From the NCBI GenBank assembly GCA_965222505.1, contig OZ244956.1, positions 2,170,001 to 2,234,000 on the forward strand: a DNA stretch of 64,000 bases. The letters run 5' to 3'. Below the pieces are notes generated by a model. It searched no databases. It was not told the origin of the DNA and saw only the letters and a program-made list of their open reading frames with translations. Below are positions 34,851 to 43,878 of this stretch, one piece after another (positions within the stretch are counted from its first letter, which is position 1; each line of letters begins with the position of its first letter). This stretch comes from G965222505 sp965222505. Its GTDB lineage: Bacteria > Bacteroidota > Rhodothermia > Rhodothermales > DATKEJ01. The position numbers and the translations under genes are program-made.

Positions 34851-35852
34851 TCAGGTGACCTGGAAGCCGTGGGCGTAGGGATCCTCATCGTCGATGAAAA
34901 TGGTATTGTAGCCGGTGATGCGGGCCCACCCCTCGATGCTGGGGATGATGGCGGGCTGGTCGCCGACGCGGGCTTCGCCTTCCACGCGCCCCCGAAACAA
35001 ACTCCCGATGATACTTTCGTGGACGAAGGTATCCCCCACCTGGAGGTCACCACGGGCGGCCCACTGCGCCATGCGGGCCGAGGTGCCAGTCCCACATGGC
35101 GAGCGGTCGATGGCGCGGCGGCCATAGAAGACGGCATTGCGGGCATCAGCCTCGGGATGGCGCGGGGGACCGGTCCATTCCAGATGACTCAAGCCGCTGA
35201 TGGTTTCGTCTTCCGGGTGGATGAAGGTGTACTTGTCATTGAGCCGTTCGCGCAGAATCGGGCTGAGGCGCAGGAGGTCGTCTACCCGGAGATCATCGAG
35301 GCCACCATAGTTGGCCTGGGGTTCGACGATGGCGTAGAAATTGCCCCCGTAGCCGACGTCCACTTTCAGCGGGCCGAGGCCGGGACATTCCACTTCCAGA
35401 TCGGTGGAGTGCAGATACGAAGGGATGTTGACGATCCGAACGGCTGTGATGCGGTTCCCTTCCTGCGTGTAGTAGGCATCCACGCGCCCGGCAGGGGTAT
35501 CCAGGTGCAATACACCGGGGGTACGAGGCCGAACCAGCCCGCGCTCCAGCATCACGGTGACCGTCCCGATGGTGCCGTGCCCACACATCGGCAAGCAACC
35601 GCTGGTTTCGATAAACAGGATGCCGATGTCGCAATCTTCACGGGTGGGCGGGTACAGAATGCTGCCGGACATCATATCGTGTCCCCGTGGCTCGAACATG
35701 AGGCCGGTCCGGATCCAGTCGAATTCCGCCAGAAAGTGTTGCCGCCGTTCGCTCATGGAATGGCCGTCCAGCAGCGGCCCGCCCCCGGCCACCACCCGAA
35801 CAGGGTTGCCGCAGGTATGGGCATCAACACAGAAAAAAGTATGTACGGCCAT
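34851..35852 (-). CDS. Proline racemase family enzyme, probable 4-hydroxyproline 2-epimerase
   Basis: 333 residues. Both catalytic cysteines are present: C90 in LPMCGHGTIG and C253 in RSPCGTGTSARMA. This marks a racemase/epimerase rather than trans-3-hydroxyproline dehydratase, in which the second Cys is Thr. It likely converts trans-4-hydroxy-L-proline into cis-4-hydroxy-D-proline, the first step of bacterial hydroxyproline use. It starts with AVHTFFCVDAHTCGNPVRVV, typical of the epimerase group. MarC lies 10 bp upstream on the same transcript. Confidence 0.88.
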   Translation of the reverse strand: MAVHTFFCVDAHTCGNPVRVVAGGGPLLDGHSMSERRQHFLAEFDWIRTGLMFEPRGHDMMSGSILYPPTREDCDIGILFIETSGCLPMCGHGTIGTVTVMLERGLVRPRTPGVLHLDTPAGRVDAYYTQEGNRITAVRIVNIPSYLHSTDLEVECPGLGPLKVDVGYGGNFYAIVEPQANYGGLDDLRVDDLLRLSPILRERLNDKYTFIHPEDETISGLSHLEWTGPPRHPEADARNAVFYGRRAIDRSPCGTGTSARMAQWAARGDLQVGDTFVHESIIGSLFRGRVEGEARVGDQPAIIPSIEGWARITGYNTIFIDDEDPYAHGFQVT

Positions 35853-35862
35853 GGGTTTAGAA

Positions 35863-36447
35863 TTATTTCAAATACGTCGCGATGCCATCAAGGAGCATTT
35901 GCACCGAGAGGGCCACCAGCAACATCCCCATCAGGCGTTCCAATGCAATGAGGCCCCGTTGTCCTAAAACGCGAAAAAGCGACTTAGAGGACAACAAAAT
36001 CACAGCGGTAATCGCCCACGCAATGCCCACCGCCAGGGTCCAATCCAACAGCCGATCCGGCTCGGCCTGGGCAAACAGCGTCAGGGTTGCCAAGGCGGAC
36101 GGGCCAGCCACCAACGGGATGGCCAACGGCACCACGAAGGGTTCGCCGCCAGGTTGTTCGCCCAGCACCCCCCCACGCCCAGGGAAGATCATACGAATGG
36201 CGATGATAAACAAGATGATGCCACCCGCAATGCTAATCGACTCTTGCCGGAGATGGAGAAAAGACAAGATATACTGCCCCAGAAAAAGGAACAGCAACAA
36301 CACCCCGAGCGCGATCATCAATTCCCGAATCAGGACCCAGCGTTGCCGTTCAGGTTTGACGTCCTGCAAAATCGAGAGAAACACCGGGATGTTACCCAGC
36401 GGGTCCATGATCATAAACAAGAGAAACGCAGCAGAGAAAATGCTCAT
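35863..36447 (-). CDS. MarC-family integral membrane protein
   Basis: 194 residues with about six membrane helices and the MarC hallmarks LFMIMDPLGNIPVFLSIL near the N-terminus and PLAIPLVAGPSALATL in the middle. The family is related to YhgN; its function is not settled and older links to antibiotic resistance were not upheld. Its place inside an amino-acid breakdown operon (17 bp from the regulator, 10 bp from the epimerase) raises the possibility of solute transport, which is only an inference. Confidence 0.88.
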   Translation of the reverse strand: MSIFSAAFLLFMIMDPLGNIPVFLSILQDVKPERQRWVLIRELMIALGVLLLFLFLGQYILSFLHLRQESISIAGGIILFIIAIRMIFPGRGGVLGEQPGGEPFVVPLAIPLVAGPSALATLTLFAQAEPDRLLDWTLAVGIAWAITAVILLSSKSLFRVLGQRGLIALERLMGMLLVALSVQMLLDGIATYLK

Positions 36448-36464
36448 CGGCGTACCTCCAGAAA

Positions 36465-37097
36465 TTAATACGCGTCCAGGGGCGTACGGGTGAAGGTGAT
36501 CAAATAATGAACCAGGGCATCCGAAGCCGCACCGGCGGCGGGTACATCCCCATCAATGACAGCCTGCATGAGTTTGGTGTGCAGCGAAACGGAGTAGCCG
36601 AGGTCCCCTTGATCCCGGTAGGCGTACCAGAACCGGCGGCAATGGGTATGTAAGGGGCGCACGGCATCCACGGCAAACGGATTCTTTGCGGCTTCGGCCA
36701 GCAAGCGATCAAAGACCTGATCCTGCCGCAAGAAGCCAGGCAGGTCCTCGGCTTTTCCGGCCTTGTTCATGGCTTCGGCACACATACGCAGGGCTTCCCG
36801 CTGGTCGGTAGTGGCATGGCGGGCGGCGCGTTCGGCAATGAGCCGGTCCAGCACACGGCGGGTTTCGAGCAAGGCCAGATGATCGGTGATGTTGATGTTG
36901 GCAATCATCATGCCCCGGCGCGGCAGGATCAGCACCAGCCGGTCGGCAGCAAGGCGTTGCAGGGCCTCCCGCAGCGGCGTCCGCCCGATGCCGAGTTCAT
37001 CCCGAAGCGCCACCTCGGACAGCACCTGGCCGGGTTCGAGGGCCAGCGTGACAATGCGTTCTTCCAGTAAATCGTAAGCCTGATCAGCGAGACTCAT
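36465..37097 (-). CDS. GntR-family (FCD) transcriptional regulator
   Basis: 210 residues. The N-terminal winged helix has AYDLLEERIVTLALEPGQVL, LSEVALRDELGIGRTPLREA and LQRLAADRLVLILPRRGM. The C-terminal FCD ligand domain has the helix set ETRRVLDRLIAERAA, RQDQVFDRLLAEAAKNPFAV and HTHCRRFWYAYRD with metal-binding His. It likely controls the surrounding catabolic operon in response to a pathway metabolite. The gene starts directly before the DHDPS-family stop (no gap). A candidate operator lies at 38069-38086. Confidence 0.9.
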   Translation of the reverse strand: MSLADQAYDLLEERIVTLALEPGQVLSEVALRDELGIGRTPLREALQRLAADRLVLILPRRGMMIANINITDHLALLETRRVLDRLIAERAARHATTDQREALRMCAEAMNKAGKAEDLPGFLRQDQVFDRLLAEAAKNPFAVDAVRPLHTHCRRFWYAYRDQGDLGYSVSLHTKLMQAVIDGDVPAAGAASDALVHYLITFTRTPLDAY

Positions 37098-37997
37098 TTA
37101 CACCTTCGGACGGGCGGCCAGCGCCTTGGCGATAATGGCTTCGACGCGGGCACGTTCTTCGCCCACCAGCGGGAGACGGGGTGGGCGGACCCGTTCGTTG
37201 CCCACACCAGCCATGGCTTCGGCCAGTTTGATATTTTGCACCAGCTTCGTCGACACGTCCAGGTGCAGCAACGGCATGAACCACCGATACAACGCCAGGG
37301 CCTCGTCTAACCGACCGGCTTTGGCGTGTTCGTAAATCAGGACCGTTTCGCGCGGGAACGCATCAACCAGCCCGGCCACCCAGCCGACGGCCCCGAGCAA
37401 CAGGCTTTCGAGGGCCAGGTTATCGACACCGGTAAAAATCTGGTACCGGTCTCCGGTCAGGTTAATTAAGTCGGTGATGCGCCGCACATTGTCTGAGGAC
37501 TCCTTGAGTGCCACGATCTTGGGTTCATCGGCCAGTTCGGCGAACATCTCGGGCGTGGTATCGACCTTGTAGGCGACCGGGTTGTTGTAGATCATCAGCG
37601 GCTTCTCGCTGGCCGCAGCCACCGTCCGAAAATGCCGGAGGGTTTCTCGCCGGTCCGAAGGATAGAGCATACCCGGCAGCACCATGAAGCCGTTGGCCCC
37701 ATTTCTGACGCCTTCTTCTACGGCACGGCAGGCTTCCTTCGTGGTATTCTCGGCTACACCGGCCAACACCGGTACGCGCCCCCCACTAACCCGAACGGCA
37801 GTTTTGAGGATCTCCTGTTTCTCATCGAACGAGAGCGTGCTGCTTTCGCCCAGCGAACCAGTCACGATCAGGCCGTGCACACCGGATTTGAGTTGAAAGG
37901 CAAAATGGCGCTCCATCTCCGGGATGTCCAGCCGGTCATCAGGGGTAAACTTGGTGGTCACGGCCGGAAAAACGCCGGCCCATTTCGGGTTCGTCAT
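37098..37997 (-). CDS. DHDPS/NAL-family lyase, probable pyrroline-4-hydroxy-2-carboxylate deaminase
   Basis: 299 residues with the (beta/alpha)8 class I aldolase fold: GVFPAVTTKFTPDDRLDIPE, GLIVTGSLGESSTLS (the GSxGE carboxylate loop), Y137 in PLMIYNNP and Schiff-base K165 in IVALKESS. DapA itself is ruled unlikely by the context. In hydroxyproline-degrading bacteria a DHDPS-family enzyme deaminates the pyrroline product to 2-oxoglutarate semialdehyde, which fits the neighbours. First gene of the minus-strand operon. The 2-oxoglutarate semialdehyde dehydrogenase needed next is not in the window. Confidence 0.85.
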   Translation of the reverse strand: MTNPKWAGVFPAVTTKFTPDDRLDIPEMERHFAFQLKSGVHGLIVTGSLGESSTLSFDEKQEILKTAVRVSGGRVPVLAGVAENTTKEACRAVEEGVRNGANGFMVLPGMLYPSDRRETLRHFRTVAAASEKPLMIYNNPVAYKVDTTPEMFAELADEPKIVALKESSDNVRRITDLINLTGDRYQIFTGVDNLALESLLLGAVGWVAGLVDAFPRETVLIYEHAKAGRLDEALALYRWFMPLLHLDVSTKLVQNIKLAEAMAGVGNERVRPPRLPLVGEERARVEAIIAKALAARPKV

Positions 37998-38068
37998 GAC
38001 AGTCTAACGTATTTAATCCGATCCATGAAAGCCGGTAGGGTTTGCATAATTATTTACTAATATACAAC

Positions 38069-38086
38069 TGATATATCAAATATCAA
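38069..38086. promoter_or_regulatory. Candidate GntR operator upstream of the catabolic operon
   Basis: A perfect 10-bp palindrome TGATATATCA (38069-38078) is followed by a further half site ATATCAA (38080-38086), in a very AT-rich stretch 70-90 bases upstream of the first operon gene. Position and symmetry suit an FCD-type GntR regulator; this is a proposal, not a match to a known site. Confidence 0.4.
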
Positions 38087-38256
38087 ATGAAAGATTGATC
38101 AAGGTCCCTCATAAAGCCTGTTGATTATTTTCTTATTGTATGCAGGGCTGCTGATCCTGCTCGTCTTTCTTCTTGTGTGCCATAAACGAAGCCGCTATCT
38201 TTGGGTCATTCCCATCCATCTTCTGTGTACCCTAACCTTTGTAACCCACTCGCTTC

Positions 38257-39312
38257 ATGTTGAAAATGTCTTGCTCACCCTGTCTTTTATTGATGGTAGC
38301 CGCCCTGTTCTTGACGACAGAGACCTCGGCCCAGTCGTCCTGGAAACAGCATGACATAACCCGTCCACGGCCCGAAGTGGCCACCCCTCCGGCTTCCATG
38401 TTGCCTGTGCCTGCACCGGCTGATGCCATGGTCCTTTTTGACGGCACGGACCTGTCGAACTGGGAAGCCACCGACGGTTCCGCGACCCGGTGGGAAGTAG
38501 AAGACAGCGCGATGGTTTCCGTAGCGGGGGCCGGATACATCCAGACCAAGCAAGGGTTTGGCGATATACAGCTCCACATTGAATGGGCCGCGCCGGTGCC
38601 GGTCAAGGGCACCAGTCAGGGCCGGGGCAACAGCGGTGTGTTCCTGATGGGCCACTACGAAATTCAGGTCCTTGACTCCTATGAAAATGAAACCTATGCC
38701 GACGGCCAGGCCGGGGCCCTGTACGGCCAACATCCGCCCCTGGTCAATGCGGCACGGCCACCCGGAGAATGGCAAGCCTATGACATCTACTTCCGGCGGC
38801 CCCGCTTTAACCCGGCAGGTGCCCTGCTGGAGCCTGCGCGGGTAACGGTGGTGCACAACGGCATCGTGATCCAGAACAACAGCACCTTCTGGGGCCCCAC
38901 CAACTGGCTCCAAACCCTCCCCTATGCCCCCCACCCCGACCGCTTACCGCTGGCCCTGCAAGACCACGGCAACCCCGTTCAGTACCGCAACATCTGGGTA
39001 CGAGAACTGCCAGAGCATCAGCCGAAGCCCCCGGCTGACCGCTACGCTGAACCCGTCGTGACGTTAAGCTCGGATGTGCTGGACCGCTACGTGGGTCGAT
39101 ACGCCAACTGGGAGATTCGACGGGAGCAGAACCGCCTTCAAATGAACTTCCACGGCCCCCTGTACCTCGACCTGATTCCGCACTCCTCCACCCGCTTCTC
39201 CCTGAAACACACTGCTGGAATCGTGGAATTTGATGTGGATGCCGACGGCACCCCGCAGGGCGCTACGTTCCACCTCGGGGGTTCCAAATATCCGGTTCAA
39301 AAAGTAGAGTAG
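38257..39312 (+). CDS. Secreted DUF1080 (3-keto-disaccharide hydrolase-like) protein
   Basis: 351 residues. Signal peptide to about residue 25 (LFLTTETSAQ). DUF1080 domain (PF06439; concanavalin-like fold) with MVLFDGTDLSNWEATDG, GFGDIQLHIEWA, GNSGVFLMGHYEIQVLDSYE, YADGQAGALYGQHPPLVNAA and ALQDHGNPVQYRNIWVREL. The last 90 residues form a small beta domain (LDRYVGRYANWEIRREQNRL) seen at the end of several Rhodothermota proteins. Some family members cleave 3-ketoglycosides; this one's substrate is unknown. No T9SS tail, so probably periplasmic. Confidence 0.88.
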   Translation: MLKMSCSPCLLLMVAALFLTTETSAQSSWKQHDITRPRPEVATPPASMLPVPAPADAMVLFDGTDLSNWEATDGSATRWEVEDSAMVSVAGAGYIQTKQGFGDIQLHIEWAAPVPVKGTSQGRGNSGVFLMGHYEIQVLDSYENETYADGQAGALYGQHPPLVNAARPPGEWQAYDIYFRRPRFNPAGALLEPARVTVVHNGIVIQNNSTFWGPTNWLQTLPYAPHPDRLPLALQDHGNPVQYRNIWVRELPEHQPKPPADRYAEPVVTLSSDVLDRYVGRYANWEIRREQNRLQMNFHGPLYLDLIPHSSTRFSLKHTAGIVEFDVDADGTPQGATFHLGGSKYPVQKVE

Positions 39313-39363
39313 GTGGGCCGTACGCTTGCGCCCGATCAACCCGTTTCCTTTAGGGCGTACGCC

Positions 39364-39740
39364 CTAGCCCTCAAGGCCGCCGCCTTGTTCAAAATCACCT
39401 CCATCATCCCCATTGCGTGGCTCTGTCAGAGAAGGAGAGGGCCCCTGGCCGTAGGTCACCATGCTGCTGGCGTTGTAGCTGCCCTGGGTATCCGTCCCTG
39501 AAACCAGCGTACCGCCCAAACCCAGTTCGGCCTCTTTCTTCAGCACGATGTTGATAATGCCGCCTATGCCATTCCATCTCGCCCCGGTGTACGGTATGAG
39601 GATGGGGAAGAAACAGCAAGAGCTGCTTGAATGGCGATGCGCTATCGCCACATGCCATCAGAAAACCCTTTCCATCCACAACATTTGGAAATATCTCGTT
39701 CTCGAAGATCATCAGGTCCAGATTTCGATGGATGAAATGC
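39364..39740 (-). pseudogene. Relic of a TonB-dependent receptor plug region
   Basis: One minus-strand frame contains NGIGGIINIVLKKEAELGLG and GSYNASSMVTYGQGP, which match the end of the plug and first barrel strand of TonB-dependent receptors of the OMP_b-brl type (consensus GIINIVLKK). Upstream pieces such as EIFPNVVDGKGF are in another frame, and the frame ends without a barrel. The remainder of 39313-39841 shows nothing recognisable. This is the decayed remnant of a receptor of about 800 residues. Confidence 0.55.
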
Positions 39741-39841
39741 GCTGTTACTCAGCGCTTGGCTAAATCTGCTCGTTTTTGGTCTCGACAATGGAGTCCACAT
39801 TAAGTAGCAGCGGAACACCATACGCTGAAATAGTCCTGCTG

Positions 39842-42787
39842 TCAACTATGTTTTGCCAGGACTTTGTAGGGTTCTGCTTGGGCAGGTTTTCCCCATGCCT
39901 TGTAGAGCATAATAATGCGCTCAAGCGCTTGCCGGGTTCGTAGATGGTGGTCGCCTTTTTCTACACGGAGCTGGTTTAAGCTCTCCACAAGAATGGGTTC
40001 CGCTTGTTCGAATCGCTCCATGTAGACCAGGCACATGCCTAGCGTGTTTTCAACCTGACTCGGATACCGGTCTCCACCTTTCATGACCTCATCTCTAATT
40101 TGAAGGGCTTCCTCTGTCAATGTCGCACCCGTCGCGGCATCGTTCATTTGAAAATTTAGCAATGCCAGCCCGGACAGCGACATGGCACGGGCTTTGATAG
40201 CATCGTCGCCCAATCTGAGGCTCATGGTAATCGATGCGGTGTAAAATGAATCTGCCTGTGCCGGTGCGCCCGTTTCCGCATAGAGGGTTCCCAGGTTATA
40301 CAACGTCTGTATAGTATAATCGTGGTCTCCCCTGTTTTCTTCCCACAATGCAAGCGCTTCATGTAAATATAGGGCAGCTTCTCGATGTTGCCCATTGTTA
40401 AGCAACAAAGATCCTAGATTGTTGGCTGCCTGTGCAATATCACCTTTGTATCCGAGTGACCGCGACAGTTCGAGCGATGCTTCATAAAGTGATCTGGCTT
40501 CTGGTAAAGCGCCGGAATTTTCTTTCACCATGGCCCTGTTGAGCAAAATCGTTGATTTAAGCCTTTGGTTTTCAGAATTCGATGCTTTATGTATGTCCAA
40601 TGCATAACCGTATAGGCTGTCGGCTGCCTGATACTCCGTCTTAATCAGTTTCATCACAGCTAAATTGTTAACCATCCCGATCAAATCAGGATGTGTTTCA
40701 CCAAGTACAACTTTTTGTTTCTCCAGCAAAACCGAGAAAAGCGAATCAGCCTTGTTAAGTTTGCTCTGATAGTAGTAGACATTGGCCAGGTTCTGCATGT
40801 TGCGAATGATACCTGGGTCGAGGTCATGTTGATATTTCCTGCGCATCTCTAGCGCCCTTTGCAGGAAATTTTCTGCCTCGGCGTATTGTCCTTGATTTTG
40901 ACGAATAATGCCGAGCGTATTGAGGCTTCTAGCTATTTTTATATGCTCTTTCCCGTAGAGCCTGCGCCTTTCGAGTAACGCCAGTTGAGACAATGAGTCC
41001 GCTTCACGATAATTGTTTTGCGCATTTTTAATGATGGCCAGTTGATACCAAAGATCTGCCTCGATATCGGAAGCCAGCCCCGGTTGTTGTAACAAAGTCC
41101 CCAACAAAGAATCTGCTTTGGCCCTTCGACCTTGCCCGTTATAAAGCTGGGCCAGATGAAGTTGCGTTCTAAGCTCACCGGATGCATCTCTGGATTCCAG
41201 GTGTTTATATACTTCCCTGGCTTGTACCAGCTTCTCTTCTGCTTGCGTATGCACGCCTAAGCGGTAGTAAACAAGCCCCACCGCATCCAGGAGATCAGCG
41301 GCCAAAGCCGGCTGCTCTTGCAAACGCTTTTCTATTTGTGGTGCGGCCTGTTCGAGCAGATCTAGTGCTGTTGGCGGGGTCCCGAGGCTGCGTGCAGGAT
41401 TGGATTGGTCAAATATATCGATCAGAAAATCCTTGACTTGCTCTGCTTTCTGTGCCTCTTGTATGGCCCGGTTTCGCTCCTGCCTGTTTTGCCATGTGAA
41501 ACCAGCTACAATGAATAGCAAAAGCGCAGTCATCGCAACACCCCACTTATGCCGACCTATAAATTTGCCCGTTCTATACAACAGGCTAGCCGGCCGAGCC
41601 AATACGGGCTGCCCCGTAAGATAGCGCTCCAGATCTTGTGCGAAGGCTTCGACCGAGGGATACCGTTTTTCGGGATATTTCCGAAGGGCCTTCATAATGA
41701 TGTTGTCAAGATCACCACGAAGCTGGCGTTGCAGGGCAGCTGCGGCAGGATGACGCTGCTGGCCCATTTCAGGGAAGGAACTTGAAGTAACAGGCAGGCC
41801 CGAAGGTGACGACACTTGCGTTGTCGCATCACTTGGTCGGATGGGGGGGTCCTCTTTGATTTGCCGGGCCAATTCTACCAGATCAGGATGCGCGAAAGGT
41901 CTGCACCCCGTCAGCAATTCATATAACAATACGCCTAATGCATAGACATCAGTGGCCGTCGTAATTTGCGCTCCTTTGATCTGCTCTGGCGCTGCATAAG
42001 CCCAGGTTAGCAATTGCTGTCCTGTTTCTGTTTGTAGGGTTTCCTCTGTCTTGGCATCCAGCAGTTTTGCAAGCCCAAAATCGAGGACTTTAACCAACCC
42101 GTCTTTTTTGCGAACAAATACGTTAAACGGTTTAATATCACGATGTACAACCAGGTTTTGATGGGCATGTTGTACGGCTTGGCAAACCTGTTTGAATAGG
42201 GACAAACGCTGCTCAATGGTCAGCTTTTGCTGATGGGCGTATTCCGTAATGGGCTGACCCTCAATGTATTCCATCGCATACCAGAGCCGACCCTCATCGG
42301 TTACGCCTACATCAAAAAGCTTGACGGTATTCGGGTGGTTGAGATTAACCAACACCTGGCGCTCTCTCTGAAAACGTTGCCGCAAATCACTGCGCCCCCA
42401 TTCATGGGCCATTACTTTCAAAGCAACCGTCTGTTCGAGCTTATCATCCTGTCGTTTGGCTTTGTAGACCAATCCCATGCCTCCTTTCCCAATCACTTGC
42501 AGCACTTGATAGGCCCCAATCTTTTGGCCAACCAGGAGATCAGGATCCTCGATGCCGAGCGCCTTATTGAAAACCGCAGATTTGAGGACTTGCAACGGTT
42601 CTTCTACAAAGGAGCCGACCTCTTGATTGTGCAAGTACGCATCCATTGCTTTGCGCAAATCCGGACGCGAAGTGAAGACTTGATCGAGGAAGTTGGTTCG
42701 TTCCTCGGCAGGTAGCTGCTGCATCCGTACCTCTGCCTCAAAAATTTGCCTCCAGTCTTGGGTACTCAGTTTCTCGTTCATCTTCAT
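39842..42787 (-). CDS. Membrane Ser/Thr protein kinase with TPR ectodomain
   Basis: 981 residues. N-terminal region 1-90, then a Hanks-type kinase at about 92-390: glycine loop GKGGMGLVY, K124 in VALKV, catalytic HRDIKPFN at 215-222, DFG at 236-238 and APEQ. One membrane helix is at about 413-432. About ten tetratricopeptide repeats (480-960) include patterns such as ARSLNTLGIIRQNQGQYAEA and NLGSLLLNNGQHREAALYLH. The topology puts kinase in the cytosol and TPRs outside the inner membrane. The ECF sigma gene 81 bp upstream is the usual partner; the kinase probably phosphorylates or activates it. Confidence 0.95.
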   Translation of the reverse strand: MKMNEKLSTQDWRQIFEAEVRMQQLPAEERTNFLDQVFTSRPDLRKAMDAYLHNQEVGSFVEEPLQVLKSAVFNKALGIEDPDLLVGQKIGAYQVLQVIGKGGMGLVYKAKRQDDKLEQTVALKVMAHEWGRSDLRQRFQRERQVLVNLNHPNTVKLFDVGVTDEGRLWYAMEYIEGQPITEYAHQQKLTIEQRLSLFKQVCQAVQHAHQNLVVHRDIKPFNVFVRKKDGLVKVLDFGLAKLLDAKTEETLQTETGQQLLTWAYAAPEQIKGAQITTATDVYALGVLLYELLTGCRPFAHPDLVELARQIKEDPPIRPSDATTQVSSPSGLPVTSSSFPEMGQQRHPAAAALQRQLRGDLDNIIMKALRKYPEKRYPSVEAFAQDLERYLTGQPVLARPASLLYRTGKFIGRHKWGVAMTALLLFIVAGFTWQNRQERNRAIQEAQKAEQVKDFLIDIFDQSNPARSLGTPPTALDLLEQAAPQIEKRLQEQPALAADLLDAVGLVYYRLGVHTQAEEKLVQAREVYKHLESRDASGELRTQLHLAQLYNGQGRRAKADSLLGTLLQQPGLASDIEADLWYQLAIIKNAQNNYREADSLSQLALLERRRLYGKEHIKIARSLNTLGIIRQNQGQYAEAENFLQRALEMRRKYQHDLDPGIIRNMQNLANVYYYQSKLNKADSLFSVLLEKQKVVLGETHPDLIGMVNNLAVMKLIKTEYQAADSLYGYALDIHKASNSENQRLKSTILLNRAMVKENSGALPEARSLYEASLELSRSLGYKGDIAQAANNLGSLLLNNGQHREAALYLHEALALWEENRGDHDYTIQTLYNLGTLYAETGAPAQADSFYTASITMSLRLGDDAIKARAMSLSGLALLNFQMNDAATGATLTEEALQIRDEVMKGGDRYPSQVENTLGMCLVYMERFEQAEPILVESLNQLRVEKGDHHLRTRQALERIIMLYKAWGKPAQAEPYKVLAKHS

Positions 42788-42868
42788 AATCTGGTTTGGT
42801 GACTGAAAAACCCAGAAGCGCTTATTGGTAATACGACAGCATGGGGAAAAAGCGGGATGCTCGTGTGC

Positions 42869-43450
42869 CTAATCAGGCAGAGGAATGTCCATTTCGGTAC
42901 GCAAATAGCCCATGGCCCGTTGGAAATACTCTTTTCGCACCGTGCTTTCATCTACACCAAGCATTTCTCCTATTTTTTTATACGTAAAGCCGGAAAAGAT
43001 GTGTAGATCAATGACTTCGGCATACAAAGGATTTATAAGTGTCAGTTTTTCCAGCGCATTGTACAAATCTATAAGCAGATCAGGATCCAGGGTTACCTCT
43101 TGAACCTGCCCGGTTGCATCTGTTAACGAAACCAGAATATGTCTGTCAATCCGTTTCTGAGCGCGGTCATGCCGCACAAAGTCAATGACAATCTGCTTCA
43201 TTGCCTTCGAGGCGAATCTAAACAACTCCCTCTCATCTTCAAGGGAAAGCGTTGTGCTGCCGACCCACTTGAGGTACAGCGCATGCACCAGCGAAGTGGT
43301 ATTGACGATGCCTTTTTTAGAACGAATGGAACGGGCTAATGCTCTGAGTTCCTCATAGGAGGAGGCATAGAGCTGATCAAAAGTTTCCTGCTTCTTCTCT
43401 GTGCGCCACTGTTCCAGGAGTTCACGAACATGCTTTTGTTTCTTATTCAT
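42869..43450 (-). CDS. ECF sigma factor (Sigma70_ECF type) paired with Ser/Thr kinase
   Basis: 193 residues. Region 2: FDQLYASSYEELRALARSIR, GIVNTTSLVHALYLKWVG, FRFASKAMKQIVIDFVRHDR. Region 4: LTLINPLYAEVIDLHIFSGF and TYKKIGEMLGVDESTVRKEY. This is the same family as the factor at 7414 but with a different sequence. It lies directly upstream of the TPR kinase gene on the same strand. No anti-sigma gene is present, as expected for ECF groups controlled by kinases. Confidence 0.93.
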   Translation of the reverse strand: MNKKQKHVRELLEQWRTEKKQETFDQLYASSYEELRALARSIRSKKGIVNTTSLVHALYLKWVGSTTLSLEDERELFRFASKAMKQIVIDFVRHDRAQKRIDRHILVSLTDATGQVQEVTLDPDLLIDLYNALEKLTLINPLYAEVIDLHIFSGFTYKKIGEMLGVDESTVRKEYFQRAMGYLRTEMDIPLPD

Positions 43451-43878
43451 GGGACCGCAAAGTGAGGTGAACCGTTTGGCTGCACTTTTTAGCTTAGATC
43501 ATCTTTTGCTCAAAAGCAAGTCCTACAATAAATCAGTACCCGAGCCCTTTTTTTCCTTTCGGTCTCCGGTTATGCCTGCCCTTTACGTATGAATAAGTAA
43601 ACACGTTGATTCTGTCCTCTTTTTCAAACCCATAATGGTTATGACGTTTCATTATTGGCTTATTGTTGGTGGTACCTGGATCCAGGTACTCGCCTGGAAA
43701 TCCGTGCCATCCCTGGAAATCTTGTCCCTTTGGATGTGGTACTGATTTTTCCGCTTTCTTTCGTGGCATGCAATGAAAACGATGCTCCTGGATTTTCTGC
43801 TAACGCATCCCGCGGGCCACCCAGCCAGAAGAACCCCTGACCAGGTGTTTAGTCCCAAAACAATAGGTGCCAAACCTG
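43451..43878. other. Divergent intergenic region with two perfect palindromes
   Basis: 428 bases between the divergent sigma factor and metalloprotease genes. CTTTTGCTCAAAAG (43503-43516) is a perfect 14-bp dyad apart from its two central bases. GTACCTGGATCCAGGTAC (43672-43689) is a perfect 18-bp palindrome. Either could be an operator. No gene was recognised, and the short frames in this stretch look random. Confidence 0.5.

Noticed and set aside
35863..36447. MarC as an antibiotic-resistance gene
   Set aside because: The original resistance link for MarC was not supported; context is amino-acid breakdown.
37098..37997. DHDPS-family gene as dapA (lysine biosynthesis)
   Set aside because: Neighbours are hydroxyproline-type catabolic genes with a GntR regulator; no other lysine genes nearby.
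38121..38354. Hydrophobic 77-codon + strand frame before the DUF1080 gene
   Set aside because: The hydrophobic start is plausible but its second half runs through the DUF1080 signal-peptide region in another frame; no start signal or family match.
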